In this document: one piece after another, positions 38,163 through 47,212 of the stretch
Layout: each line of letters starts with the position of its first letter
Numbering within the stretch: position 1 is the stretch's first letter
DNA from: Pseudomonas sp. RIT288
GTDB taxonomy: Bacteria > Pseudomonadota > Gammaproteobacteria > Pseudomonadales > Pseudomonadaceae
DNA: 64,000 nucleotides
Assembly: GCF_000631985.1 (NCBI RefSeq)
Contig: NZ_JFYN01000011.1
Span: 1 to 64,000 of the forward strand
Direction: 5' to 3'
Notes under the pieces: generated by a model
Seen by the model: only the letters and a program-made list of their open reading frames with translations
What the model was told of the DNA's origin: nothing
Database searches by the model: none
Program-made: the position numbers and the translations under genes

Positions 38163-40877
38163 TCAGATGACCGCTACCGGCTGCACATCGGCCGCCAGCA
38201 AGCGCTTGATTTCGGGGACACACGAACCGCACTGCGTGCCGCATCCCAGTTGTTGTTTGAGGCCTTGCAGATCGAGACCCTGGCGAATTCCGGCACACAC
38301 CGCGCTATGGCTGACGTTTTGGCAGTTGCACAGGGTTTTGTCGGCTGCGGTCCGGACTCCGGCGCTGCCCGGCGGCGCGCTCATCGGCGCCAGCAGCCAG
38401 CGTCGCAGTTGTTCATCGGCGCGGCCCTCCAGCCACAGCCCCTGCAGCCAATGCTGGGCCAGGGTTTCGCCGGCCAGGCGGATCGCGGTGATGCGGCCGT
38501 TTTCGATGCGCACCCGTTTGCCGATGGCGCGACGCGGGTCGTCGTAGGCCAGCACCGGGCCGTCGAGCAGTGACAGACACTGGTCGATATCGCGCAGCAG
38601 TTGTGGCTCCGGCGCCGTGGCGCTGGCTGCGCGTATCAGCAGCGCGGGCCGTTCACGTCCGGCAAGGCTGAGGCTGACGTAGGAAAACGCCTCACACAGC
38701 GGTCGTAGCGTCTCGAAATGCCGTTGAACATCGCCTTCGATGAGTGCGAAGAGCTGCCATGGCAGCTTCACAGGCTCCAGGCGCACGCCGCTGTGCTTGA
38801 GTTCGGGCTGCTTCGACAGCGGGTCGAAGGCCGCCACGGTCAGGCTGTTTACTCCGCCCTTGAGAAAGCGCTCGCCCCAGTGCATTGGCAAAAAGGCCTG
38901 GCCCGGACGCACGCCGTCATCGCTGCCGACCGCCACAATCACCGCACCGCGCCGACTCTTCAGGTTGACCAGATCCCCCGGCTGCAAGCGTTGTCGGCGT
39001 AATTCGTCCGGGTGCAGGCTTAACAGCGCTTCGCCGACGTGACCGAACAACTGCGCCGCGGTGCCGGTGCGGCTCATGCCGTGCCATTGATCGCGCAGGC
39101 GGCCGGTGATCAGGGTCAGCGGAAACCGTGCATCGCGTTGTTCTTTGGCCGCGCAATAAGGATCGGCAACAAACTGCGCACGACCGTTGGCCGTGGGAAA
39201 AATCCCGTCGCCATACAGGCGTGCCGTACCTTGCCGGGCGCCGGCGGGGAAGGGCCATTGCTGCGGCCCCAGTTCATCGATCAATTGATGGCTGATGCCC
39301 GACAGGTCCAGATCGCGTCCATGGGTCAGTTGTTTGTATTCGTCGAACAACTGCGCCGGGTGTTGGAAAGCAAACAGGCTCGGCTGATGCGGGCGCAGAC
39401 GTTGCTCCAGCCGTTGTGCGAAATCCACGGTGATCGCCCAGTCCGGCCGCGCTTCACCGGGTGGGAGAATGGCCTGGCGCACGTGGGAAATGCGCCGTTC
39501 GGAGTTGGTCACCGAGCCTTCCTTTTCGCCCCAACTGGCAGCAGGCAACAGCAGGTCGGCGAAGGGGGCGGTTTCGGTGGTGCGGAAGGCTTCCTGCAAC
39601 ACCACGAACGGACAGGCCTGCAGCGCCTCGCGAACCGCGTGTTGATCTGGCATGGACTGCGCGGGGTTGGTGCAGGCAATCCACAGCGCCTTGATCTGGC
39701 CACTGCGCATCTGCTCAAACAGCTCGATGGCGCTCAGGCCGCTGTTTTCAGGCAGTTGATCGACCCCCCAATAGGCTGCCACTTCGGCGCGGTGCTCGGG
39801 GTTGGCTGCCTCACGGTGACCGGGCAGCAAATTGGACAGGCTGCCGGTTTCCCGCCCGCCCATGGCATTTGGCTGACCGGTCAGGGAGAAAGGTCCTGCA
39901 CCCGGGCGGCCGATTTGGCCGGTGGCCAAGTGCAGATTGATCAACGCGCTGTTTTTTGCACTGCCAGCGGTGGACTGATTCAGGCCCATGCACCATAGCG
40001 ACAGGAAACTCGGTGAGGTGCCCACCCATTCCGCGCACTGCTGCAGTTGTTCGACACTGATCCCGCACAGTTGCGCAACCATTTGCGGGGTGTAGTCGCG
40101 CACCCGATTTTTCAGCTCAGGCAAACCGTCGGTGTGCGCCTTGATGAAGTCGCGGTCGATCCAGTCTTCCCACAGCAGCAGATGCAAAATCCCATGGAAC
40201 AAAGCGACATCGGTGCCGGGTAGAATCGCCAGATGCAAATCTGCAAGCTCACAGGTGTCGGTGCGCCGGGGATCGATGACGATGACTTTCATTTGCGGCC
40301 GGCGCGATTTTGCCTCTTCAAGGCGTCGGAAAAGAACCGGGTGGGCGTAGGCCATGTTACTGCCGGCGATCATCACACAATCGCTCAGCTCCAGATCCTC
40401 ATAGCTGCACGGCGGCGCATCGGCGCCGAGGCTGCGCTTGTAACCGACCACCGCCGACGACATGCACAGCCGGGAATTGCTGTCGATGTTGTTGGTGCCG
40501 ACCAGCGCTCGTGCCAATTTGTTGAAGGCGTAATAGTCCTCGGTCAGCAACTGGCCGGAGATGTAGAACGCCACGCTGTCCGGGCCGTGTTCGGCGATGG
40601 TCTCGGCAAAGACCTGGGCCGCGTGATCCAGCGCCGTATCCCAGTCACAACGGCTGCGGGCCAGGCTTTTGCCCAGACGCAGCTCCGGGTACAGCGCCCG
40701 GGCGGCCAGATCGCCGGTCAGGTGCAGGGTCGAGCCTTTGCTGCACAATTTGCCGAAGTTGGCCGGATGCGCCGGATCGCCGCTGACGCCGAGAATGCGC
40801 TCGCCGTCATGCTCGATCAGCACGCCGCAGCCGACGCCGCAGTAGCAGCAGGTCGAGGCGGTCGTCTGCCGGTTCAT
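38163..40877 (-). CDS. nasC: assimilatory nitrate reductase, catalytic subunit
   Basis: A 904-residue molybdopterin enzyme that reduces nitrate to nitrite in the cytoplasm. N-terminal Cys10, Cys13, Cys17 and a later cysteine in KLCSKG hold a [4Fe-4S] cluster. A bis-MGD domain follows, then a C-terminal [2Fe-2S] BFD-like domain (LCNCQNVS, GCGTQCGSC). The C-terminal cluster is typical of single-subunit NasC/NasA-type reductases that take electrons from NADH or ferredoxin partners. Its ATG overlaps the nirD stop (TGATG). Confidence 0.93.
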   Translation of the reverse strand: MNRQTTASTCCYCGVGCGVLIEHDGERILGVSGDPAHPANFGKLCSKGSTLHLTGDLAARALYPELRLGKSLARSRCDWDTALDHAAQVFAETIAEHGPDSVAFYISGQLLTEDYYAFNKLARALVGTNNIDSNSRLCMSSAVVGYKRSLGADAPPCSYEDLELSDCVMIAGSNMAYAHPVLFRRLEEAKSRRPQMKVIVIDPRRTDTCELADLHLAILPGTDVALFHGILHLLLWEDWIDRDFIKAHTDGLPELKNRVRDYTPQMVAQLCGISVEQLQQCAEWVGTSPSFLSLWCMGLNQSTAGSAKNSALINLHLATGQIGRPGAGPFSLTGQPNAMGGRETGSLSNLLPGHREAANPEHRAEVAAYWGVDQLPENSGLSAIELFEQMRSGQIKALWIACTNPAQSMPDQHAVREALQACPFVVLQEAFRTTETAPFADLLLPAASWGEKEGSVTNSERRISHVRQAILPPGEARPDWAITVDFAQRLEQRLRPHQPSLFAFQHPAQLFDEYKQLTHGRDLDLSGISHQLIDELGPQQWPFPAGARQGTARLYGDGIFPTANGRAQFVADPYCAAKEQRDARFPLTLITGRLRDQWHGMSRTGTAAQLFGHVGEALLSLHPDELRRQRLQPGDLVNLKSRRGAVIVAVGSDDGVRPGQAFLPMHWGERFLKGGVNSLTVAAFDPLSKQPELKHSGVRLEPVKLPWQLFALIEGDVQRHFETLRPLCEAFSYVSLSLAGRERPALLIRAASATAPEPQLLRDIDQCLSLLDGPVLAYDDPRRAIGKRVRIENGRITAIRLAGETLAQHWLQGLWLEGRADEQLRRWLLAPMSAPPGSAGVRTAADKTLCNCQNVSHSAVCAGIRQGLDLQGLKQQLGCGTQCGSCVPEIKRLLAADVQPVAVI

Positions 40878-41194
40878 CAGACCGCATCCCGCAGTGCCAG
40901 CTGCACGCGGCCGTTTTCGACTCGGGCCGGATGATGGTGCGCGCAGCCGATGTCCGGAGCCTGGGCCTCGCCGGTTTGCAGGTCGATCTGCCAGTTGTGC
41001 AACGGGCAGGCCACGCGTTTGCCGTAGATCAAACCCTGTGACAGCGGCCCGCCCTTGTGCGGGCAGCGATCGTCGAGGGCGAAAACTTCGTCGTCGCTTG
41101 TACGAAAAATCGCGATGTCACCTTTCGGCCCGGCAATGATCCGCGAACCGAGGGCGTTGATCTCTTCCAAGGCACAGATATCGAGCCAATTCAT
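40877..41194 (-). CDS. nirD: nitrite reductase (NAD(P)H) small subunit NirD
   Basis: A 105-residue Rieske-fold protein that partners NirB. CPHKGGPLSQG and CPLHNWQIDL show the C-x-H and C-x2-H positions of a Rieske site; both pairs are present, so a [2Fe-2S] cluster is possible. ATG 41194 begins MNWLDICALEE, and AGGTG precedes it. The start overlaps the end of nirB by 4 bases. Confidence 0.93.
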   Translation of the reverse strand: MNWLDICALEEINALGSRIIAGPKGDIAIFRTSDDEVFALDDRCPHKGGPLSQGLIYGKRVACPLHNWQIDLQTGEAQAPDIGCAHHHPARVENGRVQLALRDAV

Positions 41195-43644
41195 GCCGGC
41201 ACCTCCAGGTTTTTCACAGGGATCACGTCGAATTCTTTCTTCAATTGCGGCTGCGCCAGACGTTCTTTCCACGGGTCCTGTTCGAACGACAGGGAGAATT
41301 GCAGGCGCTCATTCAGGGCCTTCCGACGCTCCGGGTCTTCAAGCACGGCTTGCTTGATGTGCTCCATGCCGACCCGTTGCAAGTAGTGCACGGTGCGTTC
41401 GAGGTAGAAGGCTTCTTCGCGATATAGCTGCAGAAACGCGCCGTTGTATTCGCGAACTTCCTCGGCGGTTTTCAGCTTGACGAAGAACTCGGCGACTTCG
41501 GTCTTGATCCCGCCGTTGCCGCCGATGTACATCTCCCAGCCGGAGTCGACACCGATGATTCCTACGTCCTTGATCCCCGCTTCCGAGCAGTTGCGTGGGC
41601 ATCCGGAGACAGCGAGTTTCACTTTGTGCGGCGACCACATGTTGAACAGGTCGTGCTCCAGTTCGATGCCCAACTGCGTCGAATTCTGCGTGCCGAAGCG
41701 GCAGAACTCGCTGCCGACGCAGGTTTTCACGGTGCGGATGGATTTGCCGTAGGCGTGGCCGGAGGGCATATCGAGGTCCTTCCAGACGCCCGGCAAGTCC
41801 TGCTTCTTGATCCCCAGCAGGTCGATGCGCTGACCGCCGGTGACCTTGACCATCGGTACGTTGTACTTGTCGGCCACGTCGGCAATCCGGCGCAATTCCG
41901 AGGGGTTGGTCACGCCGCCCCACATCCGTGGCACCACCGAATAGGTGCCGTCCTTCTGAATGTTGGCGTGGGCGCGTTCGTTGATCAGGCGCGATTGCGG
42001 ATCGTCCTTGGCTTCGCCGGGCCAGGTGGAAATCAGGTAATAGTTCAGCGCCGGACGGCAGGTGGCGCAGCCATTCGGGGTGCGCCAGTTGAGGTAGCTC
42101 ATGATTCCGGCGATGGTCAGCAGATGTTGTTCGCGGATCGCCTGACGAATCTGCCCGTGGTTGAGGTCGCTGCAACCGCAGATGGCTTTTTCGCTTTTCG
42201 GTTTGACGTCCGCCGCGCCGCCGACGGTATTGATCAGGATCTGCTCGACCAGCCCGGCGCAGGAGCCGCAGGAACTGGCAGCCTTGGTGTGCTTCTTCAC
42301 TTCATCGACGCTGAACAGGCCGTGTTCCTGAATCGCCTTGACGATGGTGCCTTTGCATACGCCGTTGCAGCCGCAGACTTCGGCGGTGTCGGCCATGGAC
42401 ATGGCTTTGTCCTGGCCCTGATGTCCTACATCGCCCAAGGCGTTTTCACCGAACATCAGGTGATCGCGGATCTCGCCGATGGCGTGATTCTCACGAATCT
42501 GCCGGAAATACCAACCGCCATCTGCCGTATCGCCGTACAGACAGGCGCCGACCAGCACGTCATCCTTGATCACCAGTTTTTTGTACACACCGCCGATCGG
42601 GTCGGAGAGGGTGATGGTTTCGGTACCTTCGCCGCCCATGAAGTCGCCGGCGGAAAACAGGTCGATGCCGGTGACTTTCAATTTGGTCGAGGTCACCGAG
42701 CCCTGATAGCGGGCGAAACCCAGTTGCGCAAGGTGGTTCGCGCAGACCTTGGCCTGTTCGAACAGCGGTGCCACCAGGCCATAGGCGATGCCGCGATGGC
42801 TGGCGCACTCGCCGATGGCATAGATGCGCGGATCGTAGGTCTGCAGGGTGTCGTTGACCAGAATCCCGCGATTGCAGGGGATGCCGGCCCGTTCTGCCAG
42901 TTCGGTGTTGGGGCGGATGCCGGCGGCCATCACCACCAGATCGGCAGGGATGATCTCGCCGTTCTTGAATTGCACCGAGCCGACCCGGCCATTGCCCGCG
43001 TCGTGCAGGGCCTGGGTCTGCTCGCACAGACGAAAGTGCAGGCCACGGGCTTCAAGCGCCGTTTGCAGCAGTTGGCCGCTGGTCTTGTCCAGCTGTCGCT
43101 CCAGCAGCCATTCGCCGATGTGCACCACGGTGACGTGCATGCCACGCAGCATCAGGCCGTTGGCGGCTTCGAGGCCGAGCAGGCCGCCGCCGATGACCAC
43201 CGCGTGTTTGTGGGTTTTGGCGGTGTCGATCATCGCCTGAGTGTCGGCGATGTCGCGGTAGCCGATTACGCCCTGCAAGTCATTGCCCGGAATCGGCAGG
43301 ATGAACGGTGTCGAGCCGGTGGCGATCAGCAGGCGATCATATTCAGCCTCGGTGCCGTCCTCGGCGATCACCCGGCGTTTGACCCGGTCGATCTGCACCA
43401 CCTTGCGGTTGAGCAGCAACTTGATGTGGTTTTCCAGGTACCAGTCGAGGTCGTTGAGGACGATCTCTTCGAAAGTCTGCTCACCGGCCAGCACCGGCGA
43501 CAGCAGGATGCGGTTGTAGTTGGTGTGCGGTTCGGCGCCGAAGACCGTGATGTCGTACAGCTCGTTGCTCAGCTTGAGCAGTTCCTCCAGGGTGCGAACC
43601 CCGGCCATGCCATTGCCGATCATCACCAGTTTGAGTTTTTTCAT
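41191..43644 (-). CDS. nirB: nitrite reductase (NAD(P)H) large subunit NirB
   Basis: An 817-residue siroheme enzyme reducing nitrite to ammonium. Order: FAD/NAD(P)H domains (VMIGNGMAGVRTLEEL, VVIGGGLLGLEAANGL), BFD-type [2Fe-2S] domains (CGCNGVCKG, CGSCAG, CGCSDLNHGQ), then the sulfite/nitrite reductase domain with TCVGSEFC and SGCPRNCSEAG binding the siroheme-[4Fe-4S] centre. ATG 43644 has GGAGAA upstream; the longer frame runs into the leader. It heads the nirB-nirD-nasC-cobA unit behind a sigma-54 promoter and an ANTAR-type leader. Confidence 0.95.
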   Translation of the reverse strand: MKKLKLVMIGNGMAGVRTLEELLKLSNELYDITVFGAEPHTNYNRILLSPVLAGEQTFEEIVLNDLDWYLENHIKLLLNRKVVQIDRVKRRVIAEDGTEAEYDRLLIATGSTPFILPIPGNDLQGVIGYRDIADTQAMIDTAKTHKHAVVIGGGLLGLEAANGLMLRGMHVTVVHIGEWLLERQLDKTSGQLLQTALEARGLHFRLCEQTQALHDAGNGRVGSVQFKNGEIIPADLVVMAAGIRPNTELAERAGIPCNRGILVNDTLQTYDPRIYAIGECASHRGIAYGLVAPLFEQAKVCANHLAQLGFARYQGSVTSTKLKVTGIDLFSAGDFMGGEGTETITLSDPIGGVYKKLVIKDDVLVGACLYGDTADGGWYFRQIRENHAIGEIRDHLMFGENALGDVGHQGQDKAMSMADTAEVCGCNGVCKGTIVKAIQEHGLFSVDEVKKHTKAASSCGSCAGLVEQILINTVGGAADVKPKSEKAICGCSDLNHGQIRQAIREQHLLTIAGIMSYLNWRTPNGCATCRPALNYYLISTWPGEAKDDPQSRLINERAHANIQKDGTYSVVPRMWGGVTNPSELRRIADVADKYNVPMVKVTGGQRIDLLGIKKQDLPGVWKDLDMPSGHAYGKSIRTVKTCVGSEFCRFGTQNSTQLGIELEHDLFNMWSPHKVKLAVSGCPRNCSEAGIKDVGIIGVDSGWEMYIGGNGGIKTEVAEFFVKLKTAEEVREYNGAFLQLYREEAFYLERTVHYLQRVGMEHIKQAVLEDPERRKALNERLQFSLSFEQDPWKERLAQPQLKKEFDVIPVKNLEVPA

Positions 43645-43715
43645 CAGGTTCTCCGGGGAGCGGTGGCTGGCCTCTTGTGGGCAGTCAGGCCTTGCTCGAC
43701 AAATGTTGCGCAAAC

Positions 43716-43755
43716 AAAAAAAGGCGTCCCGCTAGTTGCCTAGCGAGGACGCCTT
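43716..43755 (-). terminator. attenuator hairpin in the nirB leader
   Basis: In the transcript, AAAGGCGTCC(T)CGCTAG pairs with CTAGCGGGACGCCTTT and a U-run follows. It lies between the promoter and nirB, so it must be read through for expression. Confidence 0.85.
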
Positions 43756-43763
43756 TGTCCTGG

Positions 43764-43810
43764 TCCCGTTCTCTCGGGAAGCCCGGCCTTCGTCGTTGAA
43801 GGCTGGGCTT
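43764..43810 (-). promoter_or_regulatory. tandem ANTAR (NasT) target hairpins upstream of nirB
   Basis: Hairpin P1 (43779-43810) has stem GCCTTC/GAAGGC with hexaloop AACGAC, extended by AAGCCC/GGGCTT. P2 (43764-43779) has stem TCCCG/CGGGA with hexaloop AGAGAA. Both loops have A at position 1 and G at position 4, the known ANTAR recognition rule. The attenuator follows directly. Confidence 0.8.
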
Positions 43811-43832
43811 TATGTATGGTGAAACGAGTAAT

Positions 43833-43848
43833 GCAGTGGTTGTGCCAA
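43833..43848 (-). promoter_or_regulatory. sigma-54 promoter for nirB operon
   Basis: On the minus strand TTGGCAC-N5-CTGCA gives the invariant GG-N10-GC spacing. The predicted start is near 43821, about ten bases before P1. Confidence 0.75.
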
Positions 43849-43941
43849 CTGGCTGGAGAGCCGTAATTGCTGGGTTACTTGATTGATTGGAGATGTCTCG
43901 CTGCACTTTCTGGAGGCGTGTTGCGCTTTTTTGGAGCGCCG

Positions 43942-44021
43942 GATCAAAAGATCGCAGCCTTCGGTAGCTCCTACAGGTGTACGCAATTCCCTGTAGGAGT
44001 TGCCGAAGGCTGCGATCTTTC
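43942..44021. repeat. REP doublet, family B
   Basis: Inverted copies lie between the kinase gene end and the nirB promoter. The stop codon of the kinase gene (44022-44020) overlaps its edge. Confidence 0.88.
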
Positions 44022-45693
44022 AAGGGTGATGAAACAACACAACCAGCAGCACCAGATTCCCCAGCAAGGCCAACAACGCCAGCGTTCGCCAGACCTTCAA
44101 CGGCTCACGTTCCAGCAAAGGCCTGGGTCGCACACTCAAACTGCGCCGCTCACCTTGTTCAAGCACCAGCAACCATTCCTCAGCCGTTTCAAAGCGCTGT
44201 TGCGGATCCGCCGCCACGCCACGCTCCAGACTTTGCGCAATCCATTCCGGCACGTCCGGGCGGTAGCGAGCGGCACTTACCGGCAGGCCAAATCGCGGCC
44301 GTTGAAAGGCTTCGACTTCGCCATAGGGAAAGTGCCCGGTCAGCAGGAAAAACAGGGTCACGCCCACTGCGTACAAATCCTGTTGCGCACTCGGTGGCTC
44401 GCCGCGAAAGGCTTCCGGGGCGATGAAGCTGGGCGTTCCCGGCAGTGTTGACGGTGCGTCTTCGGACAGACCGGGGCAGTACGCCAGACCGAAATCCAGC
44501 AGCCGCAACTCTCCATCGTCACCCAGATGCAGATTCTCTGGCTTGATGTCGCGGTGCAGAATTTGCCGTCGATGCAGCAGGCCCACCGCCCGCAGCAGAC
44601 GCTCGGCAATGTCCTGCCATTGCGCCAGCGGTAATGGCTGGTGGTGTTGAAACAGTTGCGCCAGGGTCATCCCGGAATATTCGCGCATCACGTAGTACAA
44701 ATGCTGACGCTGAGTGCCGGCATGGACTTCAGGAAAATGCCGACCGGCGACACGCTTGAGAAACCATTCTTCCGACAGCAAGGCTTGCCCGGCCAGAGGA
44801 TCATCGGCCAGTCGCGCCGGCAATGTTTTCAACAACCAGCCTCGACCTTGGCCATCGATCACTCGATACAGCAGCGATTGCTGGCTCTGAGCGACAACGC
44901 CCTGCACCTGCCAGCCGTCGAACATCTGCCCGGTTTTCAGCGCTGGCGGCAGCGGCCATTGCTGTAAGTGAATCAGCGCATCGCCGATGTTCGCTTCGCC
45001 GAGCGCATCGACCCGCACCAGCAGCGCACTGGCATTGTCCTGACTGCCGGCCAGATGCGCGGCATTGACCAGCGTGTGTGCGGCGCTGTCGAGATCCGTT
45101 TGATCGCGCAGAATCGCCGCAATCGCGGTATCGCCCAAGGTCGACCACACGCCATCGCTGAGCAGCACGAAACATTCGCCCTCGCGTAATTCACCGTCGA
45201 GGAAATCCAGCACCAGATGCTGATCCAGCCCCAGCGCGCGTTTTAGCACGTGCTGCATGCCCGGCTGCTCCCAGACATGATCCTGCGAGATCCGCTGCAA
45301 ACCGTCGGCCTGCCAGCGATAGACCCGGCAATCACCGACGTGGGCCAGGGTGAAACGCCGACCGCGCAGGACCAGCGCGCTGACCGTGGTCAGCAGCGGT
45401 TGCCCGCCGCCATTGGCCTGTAACCAGCGATTTTGTGCGAGCAGCAGGCGATCCAGCGCCTGGGCCACGCTCCAGGTTTGCGGCGTGGCGTAGTAGTCCA
45501 GCGCCAGTGCTTGCAGGGTCGAGCGTGCAGCCACGCCGCCGTCGGCGCATTGGCTTACGCCGTCGGCGATGGCGACCAGATAGCCTTTGCTCGCGGCCAG
45601 CGCCGGGGCGGGCGTCACCAGGCGCAGGGCGTCCTGGTTTTCCGCGCGCGGGCCGGTGGCGCTGGCTTGGGCAAAGCTCAGTTGCAGGGGCAT
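44020..45693 (-). CDS. PP2C phosphatase / Ser-Thr kinase fusion protein
   Basis: A 557-residue fusion. Residues 1 to about 240 are a PP2C phosphatase (ATGPRAENQDAL, VAIADGVSQCADG, LLSDGVW, GSQDNASALLVRV). Residues about 265-520 form a Hanks-type kinase with LLKTLPA (likely ATP lysine), HRDIKPENLHL and LLDFGLAYCPG, then TLPGTPSFIAPEA. A C-terminal membrane helix (TLALLALLGNLVLLVVLF) anchors it. It follows nasA closely, with its ribosome binding site inside the nasA 3' end, so it belongs to the nitrate uptake unit. It may adjust nitrate transport or reduction; targets are unknown. Confidence 0.9.
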   Translation of the reverse strand: MPLQLSFAQASATGPRAENQDALRLVTPAPALAASKGYLVAIADGVSQCADGGVAARSTLQALALDYYATPQTWSVAQALDRLLLAQNRWLQANGGGQPLLTTVSALVLRGRRFTLAHVGDCRVYRWQADGLQRISQDHVWEQPGMQHVLKRALGLDQHLVLDFLDGELREGECFVLLSDGVWSTLGDTAIAAILRDQTDLDSAAHTLVNAAHLAGSQDNASALLVRVDALGEANIGDALIHLQQWPLPPALKTGQMFDGWQVQGVVAQSQQSLLYRVIDGQGRGWLLKTLPARLADDPLAGQALLSEEWFLKRVAGRHFPEVHAGTQRQHLYYVMREYSGMTLAQLFQHHQPLPLAQWQDIAERLLRAVGLLHRRQILHRDIKPENLHLGDDGELRLLDFGLAYCPGLSEDAPSTLPGTPSFIAPEAFRGEPPSAQQDLYAVGVTLFFLLTGHFPYGEVEAFQRPRFGLPVSAARYRPDVPEWIAQSLERGVAADPQQRFETAEEWLLVLEQGERRSLSVRPRPLLEREPLKVWRTLALLALLGNLVLLVVLFHHP

Positions 45694-45700
45694 CGACGCC

Positions 45701-46912
45701 TCAGACTCGCGCAGCGGTAACCGCCGCCGAACCCCAGGTGGTTCTCCAGCGGCGCTTGACCCCATGCAGACCGAACCACGCCAACACGCCGAGGCTGGCG
45801 AACAACCACAGCGCCAGTTGATAGCTGCCGGTGCTTTGCTTGATCGCGCCCATGCCGGCCGCCAGGGCAAAACCGCCAATGCCCCCGGCCATGCCGATCA
45901 GCCCGGTCATCACCCCGATCTCCAGGCGGAAACGTTGCGGCACCAATTGGAACACCGCGCCGTTGCCGGCACCGAGACCGAGCATGGTGCAGACGAACAA
46001 CGCCAGTGCGGCGTAGGAACTGGGCAGGTTGAAACCGACGACGGCGATGCAGATTGCCGCTACGGTGTACATCGCCAACAAGGTGCGGATGCCACCAAAG
46101 CGATCCGCCAACGCGCCGCCCAGTGGACGCATCAGGCTGCCACCAAACACACAGGCAGCGGTGTAGTAACCGGCGGTCACCGGGCTCAGGCCGTATTGGT
46201 CATTGAAATAGCCGGGCAGGGCGCTGGCCAGACCAATGAAGCCGCCGAAGGTGACGCTGTAGAAAAACATGAACCACCAACTGTCGCGGTCGCCGAGGGC
46301 CTTGAAGTAGTCGGCCATGGCTTTGGCCTTGGGCCGCTGAGGTGCGTTTTTTGCCAGCCAGGCGAACAGCACCAGCGTCAGGATCAAGGGAATCAGGGCG
46401 AAACCGAAGACGTTGCTCCAGCCGAACGCCGCAGCCAGCACCGGGGCAATCAGTGCGGCAAACACGGTGCCGGAGTTACCGGCGCCGGCGATGCCCATGG
46501 CCTTGCCCTGATGCTGCGGCGGATACCACTGCGAAGCCAGTGGCAGCGCGACGGCAAACGAGGCACCAGCCATGCCGAGGAACAGTCCCAGAATCAGCGC
46601 CTGTTCATAACTATGGATACCGAGTTTCCACGCGCCGAACAGTGCGCAGATCACGATCACCTGACCGATCAGGCCGGCGGTTTTCGGCGACAGACGATCC
46701 GCCAGCATGCCCATGACAAAGCGCAGCACCGCACCCGCCAGAATCGGCGTCGCCACCACCAGACCACGTTGTTGCGTAGTCAGGTGCAGGTCGGCGGCGA
46801 TCTGCACCGCCAACGGGCCGAGCAGGTACCAGACCATGAAACTCAGGTCGAAATACAGAAAGGCTGCGAACAGGGTCGGGGTGTGGCCGGATTTCCAGAA
46901 GCTTGAATTCAT
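45701..46912 (-). CDS. nasA: nitrate/nitrite MFS transporter
   Basis: A 403-residue transporter of the NarK/NasA branch, with 12 membrane helices. Signature segments include LAASQWYPPQHQGKAMGIAG-type PLASQWYPPQHQGKAMG and the nitrate-signature glycine-rich AGAGNSGTVFAAL. It imports nitrate for assimilation. ATG 46912 has GAGG six bases upstream. It lies behind its own sigma-54 promoter and ANTAR leader, and the PP2C/kinase gene follows immediately. Confidence 0.92.
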   Translation of the reverse strand: MNSSFWKSGHTPTLFAAFLYFDLSFMVWYLLGPLAVQIAADLHLTTQQRGLVVATPILAGAVLRFVMGMLADRLSPKTAGLIGQVIVICALFGAWKLGIHSYEQALILGLFLGMAGASFAVALPLASQWYPPQHQGKAMGIAGAGNSGTVFAALIAPVLAAAFGWSNVFGFALIPLILTLVLFAWLAKNAPQRPKAKAMADYFKALGDRDSWWFMFFYSVTFGGFIGLASALPGYFNDQYGLSPVTAGYYTAACVFGGSLMRPLGGALADRFGGIRTLLAMYTVAAICIAVVGFNLPSSYAALALFVCTMLGLGAGNGAVFQLVPQRFRLEIGVMTGLIGMAGGIGGFALAAGMGAIKQSTGSYQLALWLFASLGVLAWFGLHGVKRRWRTTWGSAAVTAARV

Positions 46913-47006
46913 CGCGCACCTCAGCTGAAAAGAGTCTCGAAAGGAGTCACAGCAGGTGGAGCGCCGCCACGGCCGCACCACCGGCCCCGAGCTGTGGGGC
47001 CAAAAC

Positions 47007-47041
47007 GCAAAAACGCCGCTACCTGATACGCCGGTGGGGCG
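47007..47041 (-). terminator. attenuator hairpin in the nasA leader
   Basis: In the transcript CGCC...ACC pairs with GGT...GGCG, with a small internal loop, and a run of five U follows. It is weaker than the nirB attenuator. Confidence 0.6.
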
Positions 47042-47051
47042 AACGGGTGAG

Positions 47052-47091
47052 CGACGTCTTTGTCGTGGGTGGGCAACCGCCGTTGGTTACC
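47052..47091 (-). promoter_or_regulatory. tandem ANTAR (NasT) target hairpins upstream of nasA
   Basis: P1 (47072-47091): stem GGTAACC/GGTTGCC (one U-G pair), hexaloop AACGGC. P2 (47052-47065): stem CGAC/GTCG, hexaloop AAAGAC. Both loops have A1 and G4. They lie directly downstream of the predicted start site. Confidence 0.75.
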
Positions 47092-47106
47092 TGTGCTGAA
47101 TGCCTA

Positions 47107-47122
47107 GCCAGATTTGTGCCAA
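47107..47122 (-). promoter_or_regulatory. sigma-54 promoter for nasA
   Basis: On the minus strand TTGGCAC-N5-TGGCT keeps the GG-N10-GC spacing. The -12 box is one base off consensus. Predicted start near 47095. Confidence 0.65.
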
Positions 47123-47123
47123 G

Positions 47124-47204
47124 GATCAAAAGATCGCAGCCTTCGGCAGCTCCTACAGGAAATTGAGTGCCTCTGTAGAAGCTGCCGAAGGCTGCGATCT
47201 TTTG
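47124..47204. repeat. REP doublet, family B
   Basis: Inverted copies lie between nasT and the nasA promoter. Confidence 0.9.
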
Positions 47205-47212
47205 CTCTTCAA

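Noticed and set aside
41626-43743. 705-residue plus-strand frame
   Set aside because: Shadow of nirB.
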